In this document: positions 37,376 to 43,923 of the stretch, piece by piece
Layout of the letters: each line of letters begins with the position of its first letter
Position numbering within the stretch: the first letter of the stretch is position 1
NCBI GenBank assembly: GCA_039927975.1
Contig: JBDSTZ010000274.1
Location: 1-43,923 of the forward strand
Length of the DNA stretch: 43,923 bases
Reading direction: 5' to 3'
Origin: JBDSTZ01 sp039927975
GTDB taxonomy: Bacteria > Pseudomonadota > Gammaproteobacteria > Burkholderiales > Burkholderiaceae_D
The notes under the pieces: generated by a model
What the model was told of the DNA's origin: nothing
What the model saw: the letters and a program-made list of their open reading frames with translations, nothing else
Databases searched by the model: none
Translations under genes and position numbers: made by a program

Positions 37376-39520
37376 CTAGTTACCCACCAGCCCGCGCCGC
37401 TCGAGCAGCGGTTCGATCACAGGATCGCGGCCACGGAAATTGCGGAACAGGTCAAGCGCCTCGGTTGTGCCGCCGCGCGAGAGCAGGGTTTTGCGGAAGT
37501 GGTCGCCGTTCTTGCGCAGCAGGCCACCGTTTTCCTTGAACCATTCGACCGTGTCGGCGTCGAGTTTTTCACTCCACAGGTAGGAGTAATAGCCGGCCGA
37601 GTAATCGCCGTTCATGCTGTGCGAGAAGTAGGCGGTGCGGTAACGCGGCGGCACCGGCGCGTAGTCGACCCCGGCTTCTTTCAGGGCGGACGTTTCGAAG
37701 GCCACCAGGTCGGTCGGCACTTGCGCCGCGCTCAACTGGTGCCAGCGCTGGTCAAGCAGCGAGGCGGCCAGGTATTCGGTGGTCAGGAAGCCCTGGTTGA
37801 ACTTCTTGGTCGCGATCACCTTGTCGAGCAACTCCTTCGGCATCGGCGCGCCGGTCTTGTAGTGCTTGGCGTAATTGGCCAGCACCTCGGGCCACACTGC
37901 CCACATCTCGTTGACCTGCGATGGATACTCGACAAAGTCGCGCGGCACGTTGGTGCCCGAGAAGCGCGGATACTTCACGTTGGAGAACATGCCGTGCAGC
38001 GCGTGGCCGAACTCGTGGAAGGCGGTGCGCACTTCGTCATAGGTCAGCAGGGTCGGCTGGCCGGGCGGCGGCTTCGGAATGTTGAGGTGATTGGCCACCA
38101 CCGAATGCGTGCCCAGCAGCGCCGATTGCGAGACGTACTCGTTCATCCAGGCGCCACCCTTCTTGTTGCTGCGCGCGTACATGTCGGCGATGAAGATGGC
38201 GAGCGGCTTGCCGTTGGCGTCGGTCACGTCGAACACCCGCACGTCCGGGTTGTAGACCGGCAGGTCGTGGCGCTCCTTGAAGGAGATGCCGTACAGCTTG
38301 TTGGCGGCGAAGAACACGCCATTCTGCAGCACGTTGTTCAATTCAAAGTAAGGCTTGAGCTGGGTTTCGTCGAAGCTGAACTTGGCCGCCCGCACCTTCT
38401 CGGTGTAGTAGGCCCAGTCGGCCGCGCCGAGCTGGAAGCCGCCCTTGTCGGCGTCGATAATCTTCTGCATGTCGGCGCCTTCCTTGCGCGCGTTCGACAC
38501 GGCCGGCTTGGACAGTTCGCCCAGCAGCTTGTTGACGACCGTGGTGGTCTTGGCGGTCTGGTCGTCGAGCGAATAGGCGGCGTAGTTGGGATAGCCGAGC
38601 AAGACGGCGCGTTCGGCGCGCAGGCGCACCAGCTTGAGCACCAGGGCGCGGTTGTCGAAGGCGCTGCCGTGGATACCGCGCGCCATCGAGGCGGCCATCA
38701 GGCGTTCGCGCACGGCGCGGTTGGTCAGGCGCGCCAGGGCCGGCTGGCCGGTGGTGTTGACCAGCGGCAGAACGAACTTGCCCGCCATGCCGCGCGTCTT
38801 CGCTTCGGCGGCGGCGGCATCGATTGCCGCCTCGTCCATACCGGCCAGTTCGGCGCGCGTGTTGACCACCAGCGCGTCGGCATTCAATTCCTTGAGCACA
38901 TTCTGCGAGAAATTCGATTGCAGGGTGGCGATCTCGCCGTTGTAGGCTTTCAGCTTGTCCTTGTCGGCGTCCGACAGCTTGGCGCCGGCGCGCTCGAAGT
39001 CCTTGTTGTAGCGGTACAGCAGATAGGCCGATTCGGCATCGAGGCCCAGCTTGTCCTTCTTGTCCCACAGCGTCTTGACGCGCTGGTACAGCTTGGCGTT
39101 GAGGAAGATCGTGTCGTTGTGGGCCGCCATCTTGGGCGACATTTCGCGGTCGATCGCGTCGAGCGTGTCGTTGGTGTTGGCCGTTTGCAGACTCGAAAAC
39201 ACCGCGGCAGTGCGCGCCAGCATCTGGCCCGAACGCTCCATCGCCACGATCGTGTTCTCGAAGGTGGGCGGGCGCGGGTTGTTGGCGATGCCGGCGATCT
39301 CGCGCAGTTGCTCACGCATGCCGGCCGCGTAGGCGGGCCTGAAATGCTCGTCCTTGATGGCCTTGAAGTCGGGATAGCGGAAGGGCAGCTTGCTGATCTT
39401 GGCGAACGGGTTGCTGGCGTCGAGGGTGGCCGGGGCGGCGGCGGGAGCGGCAGGGGCGGCGACTACAGCTTGCGAGATAGCGAGACTGGCGGCGACGAGC
39501 AGCATGTGTGGACGTTTCAT
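37376..39520 (-). CDS. dcp: M3 family peptidyl-dipeptidase (Dcp-like), exported
   Basis: A zinc metallopeptidase of about 714 residues that removes C-terminal dipeptides or cuts short peptides. The catalytic motif FHEFGHALHGMFS carries HEFGH at about 502-506, followed by the family stretch VPRDFVEYPSQVNEMWA. A signal peptide (MLLVAASLAISQAVVAA) and an Ala/Pro spacer indicate a periplasmic form, as with many Gram-negative Dcp homologues. The ATG at 39520 was preferred; a GTG four codons earlier is possible but neither has a strong ribosome site. Monocistronic. A related possibility is oligopeptidase A, which lacks a signal peptide. Confidence 0.9.
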   Translation of the reverse strand: MKRPHMLLVAASLAISQAVVAAPAAPAAAPATLDASNPFAKISKLPFRYPDFKAIKDEHFRPAYAAGMREQLREIAGIANNPRPPTFENTIVAMERSGQMLARTAAVFSSLQTANTNDTLDAIDREMSPKMAAHNDTIFLNAKLYQRVKTLWDKKDKLGLDAESAYLLYRYNKDFERAGAKLSDADKDKLKAYNGEIATLQSNFSQNVLKELNADALVVNTRAELAGMDEAAIDAAAAEAKTRGMAGKFVLPLVNTTGQPALARLTNRAVRERLMAASMARGIHGSAFDNRALVLKLVRLRAERAVLLGYPNYAAYSLDDQTAKTTTVVNKLLGELSKPAVSNARKEGADMQKIIDADKGGFQLGAADWAYYTEKVRAAKFSFDETQLKPYFELNNVLQNGVFFAANKLYGISFKERHDLPVYNPDVRVFDVTDANGKPLAIFIADMYARSNKKGGAWMNEYVSQSALLGTHSVVANHLNIPKPPPGQPTLLTYDEVRTAFHEFGHALHGMFSNVKYPRFSGTNVPRDFVEYPSQVNEMWAVWPEVLANYAKHYKTGAPMPKELLDKVIATKKFNQGFLTTEYLAASLLDQRWHQLSAAQVPTDLVAFETSALKEAGVDYAPVPPRYRTAYFSHSMNGDYSAGYYSYLWSEKLDADTVEWFKENGGLLRKNGDHFRKTLLSRGGTTEALDLFRNFRGRDPVIEPLLERRGLVGN

Positions 39521-39741
39521 GGCATCTTTCACGGTTGCTAGGAGAAAGCTGCCGCTGGGTAAAGCGGCAGCAGGTGAGCGGGGATGATAGCAGGATGGCC
39601 AGATGGCGTCATGGGGTGCGCGAAGCGGTGGCGGGGGCGCCTGCCCGAAGAATCAGGATCGCGTCGACGATACCGAGCGCGGGCCGACGTCCGCGCCCCC
39701 GATGCGTGACGCCGCCGCCGGCCGCGAGCGCGATGACAGGA

Positions 39742-41652
39742 TCACGATTTGGACAACAAGGGCTTCCAATGCTTGTGAATATCGGCCCGGATGACGTCCA
39801 TTGCCTCACGTTGGGGCTGCAGGTCGAAATTGCAGAATGCCTGGTCGAACACCGGGCCCAGGCGCTGGCGAGCAGCCTGGGCCTGCTTGCCCATCTCGGC
39901 CGCATCACGCGGTTTGATCGCCGTGAAATCATCCACCGGCAGGAACTCAAACGAGGATCCGAAGCCCGAAATGTCGGGTAGTTTTTTCGTGTATAGCAGC
40001 GAGACTCCGACAAAGCACTCCGCCAGCGCTTGCCGCTGCTCGTATGGCCCGAAGCGGATGGTTTGCCATGCCTTGCCCACCGGCGCCTTTGGCAGGATGT
40101 CGACGGCGGCCGTGCCAACTTCGCTGATGGCTTTGGGCTCGCCCCCAAAATAGGCGCGCGCCAGCACCTCCTTGCCGACCGCCGCCTCGAGTTCGGCGGC
40201 CGCTCTGGACTTGCGCAACGGATTGCTAAAGTACTCGGAGAGTGCCTTTTCGATCGCGGGCTTCTGCGGACTACCCTTGAGCGCCCGTGCGAACGCGGAG
40301 TGCTGCAACACTTGCCCCCAATGCTGGTGGATATCGGCCCTGATCTGCTGCATTGCCTCGTCTCGTGCAACGCCGTCGAAATTGCAGAATGCCTGGTCGA
40401 ACACGGGGCCCAGGCGCTCGCGCGCGGCGCGGGCCTGCTCGATCATTTTTTTTGCCTCGTTCTGCTTGATATCTGTGAAACTTTTTACCGGGAGGCATTC
40501 GGATGCGAATCCCAAACCGGCAATGTCGGGCTGTTTTTTCGCGTAAAGCAGCGAGACGCCGACGAAGCACTCCGCCAGCGCGTGGCGCTGCTGGTTTGGC
40601 CCGGAGCTGATGGTTTGCCATGTCTTGGCCACCGGCGCCTTTGGCCAAATCTCGACGGCGGCCGTGGCAACTTCCCGGATGGCATCGCGCTCGCCCCCGA
40701 AATAGGCGCGCTCCAGCACGTCTTTGCCGACAGCGGCCTCGAGTTCGGCCGCCGCTGCGGTCCACATCTTCCCGTTCGCCAGCCGCAACCCGTCATAAAG
40801 GAAGCGCTTGCTCAACGGATTGCCGGGGAACCGGTCGGCGTAGAACTCGGTGATTCCCTCCGAGATCTCTGTCTTCTGCGGACTATTGTGGAGCGCCTGG
40901 ACAAACCCTTTGTGGGTGAAACAGTGCAGGTATTCATGCTGGGCTATATGCAGCCCCGAGAGAATTCCCCCATAGGCGTGCAGGGCCATATCAGTGGGTT
41001 CGTTTGTTTCCGGATCGCGGTATAAAAGGCCGACGCTGCCGTCGTCGTTCAGCCGATCGAACACAATCCTCGGCTCCACGCCGTAGCAAGGGCTGTCTGC
41101 CGGAATGTACTGACCGTGGCTTTGCAATACATCCTGCATGGCCTCACGCGGAGCGCCGTCGTGCATACGCGCATTGAAGTTGACTATCCCCTTCAAGGTC
41201 GACACTGGATGAGACACCAGATCTCCCGGATTGCGAAGCGTCCGATAGCCGGCGGACAGCGCCAGCGCGCCGACGAACGACTTCAGGGCGAGGTTGCCTG
41301 CAAAGCGGAGATGGTCCGACAGGCTCAGGGGCGCGGCCGCTTCAGCCGGAGGCGCACTGGCGCCGTCCTGAACGGAATCGTGCGACAGCGAACGCCTGCG
41401 TGGCGCACGTGATGTGGGCACGGCGCTGGCGGAACGCGCGGACTCGCCCGCTTCCGGCGAGCGCGACGTCGCCGTTGCAGAGCCGGCCCGTTGCCCGGCG
41501 GTCAAGGCACGGCCTGGGCGCACGCGCGGCCCGGGCATTCCGGGATCGCGGGAAAGCGAACGCCTGCGCGGCGCCGGTGCATCTGAATGTGCGGGCTCGC
41601 CCGCATCCGGACGCTGACCGGTGGTCAGCGATTGCGTCACCTTGTTGACCAT
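39742..41652 (-). CDS. Duplicated zincin-motif protein, putative effector
   Basis: A 636-residue protein I cannot assign to a named family. Residues 1-105 are disordered and basic with two similar blocks ending APRRRSLS (around 28-34 and 84-90). Residues 113-137 are hydrophobic. Then comes IAQHEYLHCFTH (His239, His243) and 21 residues later SEGITEFYADR (Glu265), the HExxH...EG arrangement of peptidase-MA-like gluzincins. The C-terminal half is a tandem duplication: residues 250-450 and 454-636 align closely (for example AAAELEAAVGK, RAYFGGE, ALAECFVGVSLLY, RLGPVFDQAFCNFD), but the second copy lacks HExxH. AGGGGG precedes the ATG. It follows the hcp operon on the same strand behind a terminator. 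Substrate, export and toxicity are guesses. Confidence 0.72.
   Translation of the reverse strand: MVNKVTQSLTTGQRPDAGEPAHSDAPAPRRRSLSRDPGMPGPRVRPGRALTAGQRAGSATATSRSPEAGESARSASAVPTSRAPRRRSLSHDSVQDGASAPPAEAAAPLSLSDHLRFAGNLALKSFVGALALSAGYRTLRNPGDLVSHPVSTLKGIVNFNARMHDGAPREAMQDVLQSHGQYIPADSPCYGVEPRIVFDRLNDDGSVGLLYRDPETNEPTDMALHAYGGILSGLHIAQHEYLHCFTHKGFVQALHNSPQKTEISEGITEFYADRFPGNPLSKRFLYDGLRLANGKMWTAAAAELEAAVGKDVLERAYFGGERDAIREVATAAVEIWPKAPVAKTWQTISSGPNQQRHALAECFVGVSLLYAKKQPDIAGLGFASECLPVKSFTDIKQNEAKKMIEQARAARERLGPVFDQAFCNFDGVARDEAMQQIRADIHQHWGQVLQHSAFARALKGSPQKPAIEKALSEYFSNPLRKSRAAAELEAAVGKEVLARAYFGGEPKAISEVGTAAVDILPKAPVGKAWQTIRFGPYEQRQALAECFVGVSLLYTKKLPDISGFGSSFEFLPVDDFTAIKPRDAAEMGKQAQAARQRLGPVFDQAFCNFDLQPQREAMDVIRADIHKHWKPLLSKS
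39745..40908. repeat. Internal gene duplication (two ~0.55-0.6 kb copies)
   Basis: Approximate copies 40294-40908 and 39745-40293 encode the two homologous halves of the zincin-motif protein. Similarity is visible at DNA level (for example around the AELEAAVGK codons), but copy 2 has lost the segment equal to DRFPGNPLSKRFLYDGLRLA. Confidence 0.75.
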
Positions 41653-41817
41653 CGTCGGCCCCCTGTGAAAATTACATTGTCGCTAGGGCCGGCAATGAGG
41701 GCGCTGCATTCCACGAATCGGTGGCGCCGACAACGAAAGTTGACACGACAGCGGGAAACGCTCGGCGTCCACAGGCCGCTCGCAAACTGGGGAGTTGACG
41801 TCGGAAAAATCGCTACC

Positions 41818-41857
41818 AAAAAAAATTTAGGCCGGTAAGCCAGGGCGACTTACCAGC
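41818..41857 (-). terminator. Rho-independent terminator of the hcp operon
   Basis: On the minus strand a 9-bp stem GCTGGTAAG/CTTACCGGC with a 9-base loop is followed by CTAAATTTTTTTT. It begins 18 bases after the stop of the putative immunity gene and separates that operon from the zincin-motif gene. Confidence 0.82.
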
Positions 41858-41875
41858 CTGTTGGGTCAAGAGTGT

Positions 41876-42466
41876 TCACTTACCGAAGTAGGGGGCAAAC
41901 GCTTCTTGAAGCTCCGGCGAGAGTTTGTTGAAGTCGATGTGCTGCTTCTTGATTTCAACGCGTAGACGATCTGCACCGCCGAATGCTTTGACGGTCCTGG
42001 CGGCAAGGTCAACTGCAAGCATCTTCAGGATGGGGATTGGTACGTTGCCGTTGCTGTCGGCGTCGGCGTCACGTACATCGAAAGTCTCTTCCGCACCGTC
42101 GCCGCCACACTTGTCGCCCTGCACAGCGAATACTACGCCGTCACTCCAATACTCATAAGGACGTTGGCCCGGTTCAGGGTTCCGTCGGGATGTATATCCT
42201 GTCAGGACGTAATAGGTTTTCGCGGCATCTTTTGCGCGCCCGAATATCCACAAGCGGCTTGTTCGATATTCGTCCTCAATCTGGCCGCACTTTACGCGTA
42301 TCTCTTCCGGGAACGTTTCAACGTTGATCCGCTCCAGTGGCAAACGAAGCCCCAAGACAGGAACCGTCAAGAAACGCGGCGGTTTGTCGCTGCCGGCAGC
42401 GGCGGCTGTCGCGCTGAGCGCGAATAAAATCACTGCAGCAATTCGGCTAGTAACGGTAGACGGCAT
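41876..42466 (-). CDS. Exported putative immunity protein (Tai-like)
   Basis: A 196-residue protein with a signal peptide MPSTVTSRIAAVILFALSAT ending near AAAAG, so periplasmic. The mature part has two cysteines (VKCGQIEDEY, GDKCGGDG) and ends ELQEAFAPYFGK; I recognise no named family. Its start lies inside the end of the amidase-like gene (20-base overlap), in the order hcp - amidase - this gene. Known T6SS amidase effectors are paired with periplasmic immunity proteins, so this is the likely cognate immunity gene. The frame runs 29 codons upstream, but the signal peptide marks the ATG at 42466. Confidence 0.7.
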   Translation of the reverse strand: MPSTVTSRIAAVILFALSATAAAAGSDKPPRFLTVPVLGLRLPLERINVETFPEEIRVKCGQIEDEYRTSRLWIFGRAKDAAKTYYVLTGYTSRRNPEPGQRPYEYWSDGVVFAVQGDKCGGDGAEETFDVRDADADSNGNVPIPILKMLAVDLAARTVKAFGGADRLRVEIKKQHIDFNKLSPELQEAFAPYFGK

Positions 42467-42845
42467 AGGATGGCCTCGGGTTTTGATTACGGTAAGCAGG
42501 ACCCGCCCAAAAATCGTTTTGGACAAAGTCCGATATCCAGTGGCGACCGTCATATCCCGCGACGTGGCCTGCCTGCAAGCCTCCCTTGTGCGGCTGCATC
42601 ACCATCACATCGCCGCGCATGAACTGGAACTGGTCGGGCTCGTCCACCGTTATTTCGTGGAAGCCGAGCCGCTCCAACGTCAAGCCGTATTCTTTTCCAA
42701 AATGCGGTGGGACGTATTCGTTAAAATGGGCGCCGCCGGCCTGCAGCGCCCTTCTCACGTATTCGCCGCACTTGCCGTGTCCGGGCGGTTTAGCGTCGGC
42801 AGCGGCAAGCAAGTGCTTGACGAACTTTTCGATATCGACTGGCAT
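42447..42845 (-). CDS. Putative T6SS peptidoglycan amidase effector
   Basis: A 132-residue protein with the layout of a small NlpC/P60 or CHAP cysteine hydrolase. Cys26 is at the start of a helix (HGKCGEYVRRALQAGG), His94 in a strand (AGHVAGYDG) and an Asp follows in WISDFVQ. RGDVMVMQ precedes the His as in CHAP enzymes. It has no signal peptide and lies 11 bases after hcp with AGGAGGTG before the ATG at 42845; the open frame extends 33 codons upstream. Size and context fit a type VI amidase effector (Tae class) delivered into a rival's periplasm, but I cannot place it in Tae1-Tae4. Confidence 0.76.
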   Translation of the reverse strand: MPVDIEKFVKHLLAAADAKPPGHGKCGEYVRRALQAGGAHFNEYVPPHFGKEYGLTLERLGFHEITVDEPDQFQFMRGDVMVMQPHKGGLQAGHVAGYDGRHWISDFVQNDFWAGPAYRNQNPRPSYAVYRY

Positions 42846-42856
42846 AGTGGCACCTC

Positions 42857-43351
42857 CTACACGATTTTGTTGGTCGCCAAGTCCCAACCGCCCACGGTGG
42901 CGCCACCGCTGCCGCCGCCGATCTTCTGCTGCGAGTACTTCCACTTGATCTTGGAAAACTTCAGGTTGACAGTCTCGCTCAGGTATTGAGTATTGCCGCC
43001 GAGGCGGGGCTTGACCATGCCGATCAAAACGTTTTCCATCTCAACCTCAAAATACTTCACCCGCGACCCGTTGCCGTCGGCACGGAAGAATTCGACCTTG
43101 GCCTTGGGGATTGTCTTGCCCATTGCACAGGTCTGCAAAAGGATTGGCGAGGACAGATCAGTGATCTTGGAGAACGACAAGTCAGATAACTCGGCGCGCT
43201 CGGAAGTGTGACCGCCGCCGGTGGAAGCCGTGGCGCTTCTGGGTTGGTGGATGCCCCATTGGACAGTTGTAACTTCGATCCAATCCTTGTGTTTGTCGTC
43301 TTGGGATTCGCCTTTGATGCCGTCGATTTGCAGATATACGTCGATTGCCAT
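42857..43351 (-). CDS. hcp: Type VI secretion tube protein Hcp
   Basis: A 164-residue Hcp, whose hexameric rings stack into the inner T6SS tube and carry small effectors. It starts MAIDVYLQIDGIKGESQDD and has TTVQWGIHQPRSATASTGGG, LSFSKITDLSSPILLQTCA and a C-terminus GWDLATNKIV like Burkholderia and Pseudomonas Hcp proteins. GGAG lies about 9 nt before the ATG. It is the first gene of an operon with an amidase-like effector and its putative immunity gene. No sheath, baseplate or ATPase genes are in this window, so it is probably an accessory or orphan hcp locus served by a machine elsewhere. Confidence 0.95.
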   Translation of the reverse strand: MAIDVYLQIDGIKGESQDDKHKDWIEVTTVQWGIHQPRSATASTGGGHTSERAELSDLSFSKITDLSSPILLQTCAMGKTIPKAKVEFFRADGNGSRVKYFEVEMENVLIGMVKPRLGGNTQYLSETVNLKFSKIKWKYSQQKIGGGSGGATVGGWDLATNKIV

Positions 43352-43735
43352 TTAGTCATCTCCGTAGTGGTTGGAAGCGCGAGCAATTGTTGCACTTTGG
43401 AACCGATGCGGCGTTGCTTGGCGTCAAGCCCAGGAAAGAGGCCCGGCCGCCAGGGGGGCCTGACTGTTGCACGCTAATTGCGTACCTAATCAGCTAAGGG
43501 CAACCGAGCGCTCCCGATTTGGAACGCGTGCGTTGCGATCACGGACGTTAGCCAAGTCGTGGGCTGAATTAGCGAGTCGGACTTTGAATGGATCGCAGAC
43601 GGATTGGAGGCGGTTGCGTTTCGGATGCTTCAAACGCTCGACGTGGGGACGGCCACTCGTCTGCAAATGGAATATCGGAAGAGTTCGGGACAGAGAAACA
43701 TTCGTCCGGTACATGAATAAACCCCGATGTCTCGA
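43352..43735. other. Upstream region of hcp with a gene remnant
   Basis: About 380 bases between hcp and the IS256 end. The first 215 should include the hcp promoter. The rest carries a 3' coding remnant on the minus strand (43569-43735). Confidence 0.45.
43569..43735 (-). pseudogene. 3' remnant of a gene cut by IS256
   Basis: About 54 codons ending at a TAA at 43569 read smoothly (ETSGFIHVPDECFSVPNSSD, then IPFADEWPSPRRAFEASETQ) and the reading frame enters directly from the IS end. The composition is protein-like with no homology I can name. It may be the C-terminus of a gene whose 5' part lies beyond the IS to the right, or a chance frame. Confidence 0.35.
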
Positions 43736-43736
43736 G

Positions 43737-43923
43737 GGTGTAAATAATTTTGTGTAAACGGTCATTTGGCAGGACACTGCCGCCATCAAGGAGAAACAAT
43801 GACCGTTGTAAAGCGTAACAAGCGTGCCAAGCCCGATCCGGAACTGCTCAAACTGGCCGATAGCCTGCTGGCCAACTACCAGAAGCCCGAGGACCTGATC
43901 GGCGAAAATGGCCTTCTCAAGCA
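43737..43923 (+). mobile_element. IS256-family insertion sequence, left end (partial)
   Basis: The left end begins with GGTGTAAATAATTTTGTGTA, the usual type of terminal repeat for IS256-like elements, about 63 bases before a transposase start codon. The element continues past the window edge. The exact boundary is uncertain by one or two bases. Confidence 0.8.
43800..43923 (+). CDS. IS256 family transposase, N-terminal fragment
   Basis: The first 41 codons of a mutator-type (IS256) DDE transposase: MTVVKRNKRAKPDPELLKLA, then LLANYQKPEDLIGENGLLK, which is the standard N-terminus of the family. AAGGAGAAACA lies directly before the ATG. The rest lies outside the window, so whether it is intact cannot be judged. 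Confidence 0.9.

Noticed and set aside
37499..39541. 680-codon frame antisense to the M3 peptidase gene
   Set aside because: Gly/Val/Arg-rich shadow; the opposite strand encodes a full M3 peptidase.

Overview
The window looks like chromosome from a G+C-rich betaproteobacterium, most likely Burkholderiales/Oxalobacteraceae (Massilia/Duganella-like). That is an inference from overall protein character: a GTP-dependent PEP carboxykinase, a large TonB receptor, RdgC, the VF530/DUF4404 pair, an Hcp-type T6SS and many Gly/Ala-rich secreted proteins. No rRNA is present to settle the genus.

Layout. 0-12 kb is mostly core metabolism and repair: a TonB-dependent receptor, ssb and uvrA diverging around a LexA box, a PhaC-like alpha/beta hydrolase, pckG and a D-2-hydroxyacid dehydrogenase. 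About 12.1-22.7 kb is visibly more A+T-rich and accessory. It holds small secreted cysteine-containing proteins, a decayed IS481-type transposase, and a polymorphic-toxin locus. That locus has an SpvB/FG-GAP protein (split by a frameshift), an Rhs/YD-repeat protein with a predicted nucleotidyltransferase-like toxin tip, and a small putative immunity gene. From 22.7 to 29 kb the sequence is G+C-rich again: a small phosphatase/DUF1801/unknown operon, a short asparaginase-domain protein, rdgC, dinB with its own LexA box, tRNA-Val and tRNA-Asp, and a membrane diguanylate cyclase. From 29 to 39.5 kb lie a remnant-filled gap, another small secreted protein, a YgiQ radical-SAM protein, a large Ig-like lipoprotein, a VF530-DUF4404-LspA-like operon and an M3 peptidyl-dipeptidase.

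The right end (39.7-43.9 kb) is a type VI secretion accessory module: hcp, a small cysteine amidase-like effector and an exported putative immunity protein in one operon closed by a terminator. Next to it is a separate gene for a duplicated, zincin-motif protein that may be another effector. An IS256-family element begins at 43.74 kb and runs off the window, apparently cutting a gene whose 3' end remains.

Two themes stand out. The first is an SOS-type DNA repair set (ssb, uvrA, dinB, with two near-consensus LexA boxes; rdgC nearby). The second is interbacterial competition (an Rhs toxin/immunity pair, an Hcp/amidase/immunity operon, and a duplicated metallopeptidase-like protein). The most promising candidates for undescribed biology are the split SpvB-Rhs system with its predicted nucleotidyltransferase tip, the duplicated HEYLH protein beside hcp, and the dispersed family of small secreted proteins.
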